The notes under the pieces: generated by a model | Databases searched by the model: none | Told to the model about the DNA's origin: nothing | Seen by the model: the letters and a program-made list of their open reading frames with translations, nothing else | Position numbers and translations under genes: made by a program | From: Siphonodentalium dalli | Taxonomy: Eukaryota > Mollusca > Scaphopoda > Gadilida > Siphonodentaliidae | Assembly: GCA_032622095.1 (NCBI GenBank) | Contig: CP136068.1 | Location: 162,085,465-162,149,464, forward strand | Length of the DNA stretch: 64,000 bases | Direction: 5' to 3' | Shown: positions 61,833 through 64,000 of the stretch, piece by piece | How the letters are laid out: each line of letters opens with the position of its first letter | Numbering within the stretch: position 1 is the first letter of the stretch

Positions 61833-62245
61833 GTTAGGTCGTATATACGATCATCACAATCCGGGCTAGATGAGGTTGGCACGTGTTCTAACGAAATCAG
61901 TACTGATGTTCAAGTTTGATTTGAGTTGTGGGGGGGGGGGGCATCTCAATGTGCCATTACGATGGATATATGAGAATGTGTTCACGCTCACTGCATTGAT
62001 ACATACGAATCAACGAACACTCCGACTGAGTCCGCACATGCACGAATCTGATATATATATATATATATACGCCAGTATCAGTAATCGTATATGGTCACAC
62101 ATGTGCAATTTCAGAGGAAGTGCATTGTTTTGTTCCAAAGGCATTATTGGATCCGTTCTCTGTCAATATTCGAACCCATATTCAGACTGATACGCCTCCC
62201 AGCTCTCGATGAAAGGTCTTCCATGTTAAGGATGTCTCGTGAGAG
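61833..62245. repeat. Tandemly duplicated segment, copy 2 (deleted internally)
   Basis: It carries CGATCATCACAATCCGGGCT, GATGAGGTTGGCA, CATCTCAATGTGCC, TTCACGCTCACTG, GAGGAAGTGCATTG, CAGACTGATACGCCTCC in the order seen in 60160-61124. A G-run of ~13 sits at 61930-61942. Confidence 0.68.
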
Positions 62246-62384
62246 GATGTTTATTTGCGACACAATATGGGACCTAAATAATCACATAAGTTCACATTGT
62301 ACTGATTTGATTCTGAATTAAGGGGTTTTTCCACGCCTGAGTTATTTGTGGAGATGGAAAGTTTAAATCAACCTACACAGAAAA

Positions 62385-62750
62385 CTACTTAAAGACATAT
62401 TATGGACTTGTTCGGGTGTTCGAAACTGACAAGTTAGTACTCAGGCGCTATGCCAACTGGAGGAATATAACATTCTACTAACATCACCCAAAATCTCAAG
62501 CAAATCGATCGTACCACTCCGTAGAAAACATTGTCTAAAATACGCTCAATTGTAAATATTTACATATCGATTCGGGACGCAACAATCGGCGAAAACGATT
62601 TCGCCATCGGTAGTCGCTGCATTTAATTAGTATATAACAATGATGGTGTGTGTTGTAAATTTGGATATAATATTTGTAAAAATAACTGCTTTGTTTCTTT
62701 ATTTCTATTTGATCACCCTACCGGAGTGTTTCATATCACTTTAAATGTTA
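62385..62750 (-). repeat. Interspersed repeat family E, copy 3 (inverted)
   Basis: The reverse complement carries TTTAAAGTGATATGAAACAC, CGTTTTCGCCGATTGTTGCG, GATGTTAGTAGAATGTTATA and ACAAGTCCATAATATGTCTT in the order of copies 1 and 2. Confidence 0.8.
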
Positions 62751-62947
62751 AGCTAATGCACCATCTGAATCAATAAATGTTATCTGAAGACTACATTAAG
62801 ATTATTATATAACAATAACAGTGTCAAAAAAGTGACTTTAATTATATTGTTAGAAGGGAAATTTTGGGAACAGTATAACAAATTATTGGAAATGATTAAC
62901 TCTCATAAAAAGTACATGATCTGAAATAGTGCAAGGCTGGAAAGAGT

Positions 62948-63553
62948 ATTTAATAGAGAGCAATACTGCTTCAAGACAGTTAACCCTTTGCCCAACAGAA
63001 CGGCCCTGTGCCAATGCATTCTATTATATATGCGAGTCGACCATAGGTCGCCTCGCATATATAAGAGAATGCATTGGCTTAACACATTACAAATTATAAA
63101 ATTGTTAAAGAATGTATGGTCGACTCGCATATATAAGAGAATGCATTGGCACAGGGCATAACTGTAACCATCACAATGTGGTCAATGAGCCGTTTCCAAT
63201 GATATCCATATTTGTATGGTTTTATTGAGACAGAACCAAGATAATTTAGGCTGTTGCAGCTTTATTTGGCCGTTTTTGGTCGTTTTTTTGGGTAAAGGGT
63301 TAACATAATTTTAGTTCGTGCTGAAAATTTGTTAGCATTCAATTTGCAAGAACTAATATAAACCTTTGGGCTGAGATGAGTTTGAGGTCATATGTCTACA
63401 GACAATTCTCCAGCTGACCAGCTATCTCCAACTATGGTATATGACCTTCATACCAACATTTGTATTAATGGAAATGGATGCTTGCGATTTTCAGCACAAA
63501 TAACATTATTTTAACAGTCTTGAAGCAGTGTTGCTCTCTATAAAATATTTATT
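62948..63553. repeat. Inverted flanks around family A copy 6
   Basis: TATTTAATAGAGAGCAATAC, TGCTTCAAGACAG at 62948-62980 is mirrored at 63518-63553 (CTGTCTTGAAGCAG-like text, GTTGCTCTCTATAAAATA). The pair probably marks an older foldback element into which the MITE at 62984 jumped. Confidence 0.6.
62984..63299 (-). mobile_element. Family A MITE copy 6, internally deleted
   Basis: TTAA flanks at 62980-62983 and 63300-63303. Left end CCCTTTGCCCAACA (one change), right end GGGTAAAGGG. The first palindrome is complete (about 63010-63080). The second lost its left arm, jumping from AAAGAATGTA to TGGTCGACTCGC. Confidence 0.85.
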
Positions 63554-63655
63554 CGAGCCAATTCCCACTTCTACACTAAAATTAAAGTCTTTTTTATTTG
63601 ACAGTTCTATTGTCGATGCTTGATGTGGTAACCCGATAGCATGGATTCCTTCAGA

Positions 63656-63975
63656 TGGTACAGGGGGCTCGGTGACAGAGTCGGTTACGGGTACAACTCC
63701 AAGCCGTCTCGCCCTCCAGCGCTGACGATGGGGGTCCAAATCAAAATGTTTACACCATGGATTTTGTAACTCGAAGTCGTTATCTTGTGGAGTTGCCATT
63801 TACTCGCATATGGCCGGTGGTTTGTCGCAACATGTTCGGCGAGTTTATCGGTCATTGAAATCACTGTTAGTTTATAGACGTAATGTCCTTCAGCAGTAAA
63901 ATTGGCAATGTCGTGATATGGCATTAGTTGTTGAAAGCGACAATAAACCCCCAATCAATCAATCAATCAATAAAT
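63656..63975 (+). mobile_element. tRNA-derived SINE, copy 2
   Basis: The head resembles the A/B-box region of copy 1 (GGTGACAGAGTCGGTTACGG, GGGGTCCAAATC; boxes eroded). The body shares AACTCCAAGCCGT-TCGCCCT, GTGGAGTTGCCATTTACTCG, ATGGCCGGTGGTTTG and TGGCAATGTCGTGATATGGC. It ends in (AATC)n at 63950-63972. Confidence 0.85.
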
Positions 63976-64000
63976 TCAGGTTGTACTCTAGCTTAACAAT

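Overview
This window is animal nuclear DNA that is AT-rich, gene-poor and dominated by mobile elements. Supporting signs are a probable spliced secreted-ligand gene, tRNA-derived SINEs, non-LTR retrotransposons, many non-autonomous DNA transposons and several satellites. The only lineage marker is the first ~260 nt of an 18S rRNA gene at 21003. Its variable positions (for example TCGAGGTTCCTTAGATG) look lophotrochozoan, most likely a mollusc. That placement is inference from memory of 18S sequences; no search was run.

Layout. 1-9.5 kb: degenerate repeats, a complete non-autonomous hAT-like element (4780-5959, 8-bp target duplication), short tandem arrays, a SINE tail and a hairpin MITE. 9.5-11.8 kb, minus strand: two exons that splice in frame into the signal peptide and propeptide of a TGF-beta/activin-like ligand. 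The cystine-knot exon is not in view. 12-13.3 kb: a nest of transposons. 17.4-18.2 kb: a frameshifted reverse transcriptase relic. 18.4-22.7 kb: an orphan rDNA island (spacer subrepeats, probable 5' external spacer, 5' end of 18S) fused to the C-terminal half of an R2-type retrotransposon protein (YADD, zinc knuckle, restriction-like endonuclease). 23-34 kb: mostly unrecognised sequence, with duplicated segments and a 2-kb minisatellite. 34.4-40 kb: three satellites (24, 56 and 33 bp) and a GPCR pseudogene. 40-46.9 kb: foldback elements and a SINE. 47-52.4 kb: a nearly complete CR1/L2-type LINE with intact ORF1 and ORF2 in one frame, separated by a single UGA, inserted in a MITE. 52.4-64 kb: further MITEs, duplications, a second hAT-like element and a SINE.

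The thread running through the window is a family of TTAA-flanked, piggyBac-like MITEs (family A here). Their ends read CCCTTTACCCAACA. Full-length copies carry two ~69-bp near-perfect palindromes that are reverse complements of each other. Seven copies are present: four complete, one internally deleted, one split by the LINE and one half copy. A second family (B) has different ends but carries the same palindromes, so the hairpin behaves as a module. No intact host gene is complete inside the window. The LINE ORFs are the only long intact coding sequences.
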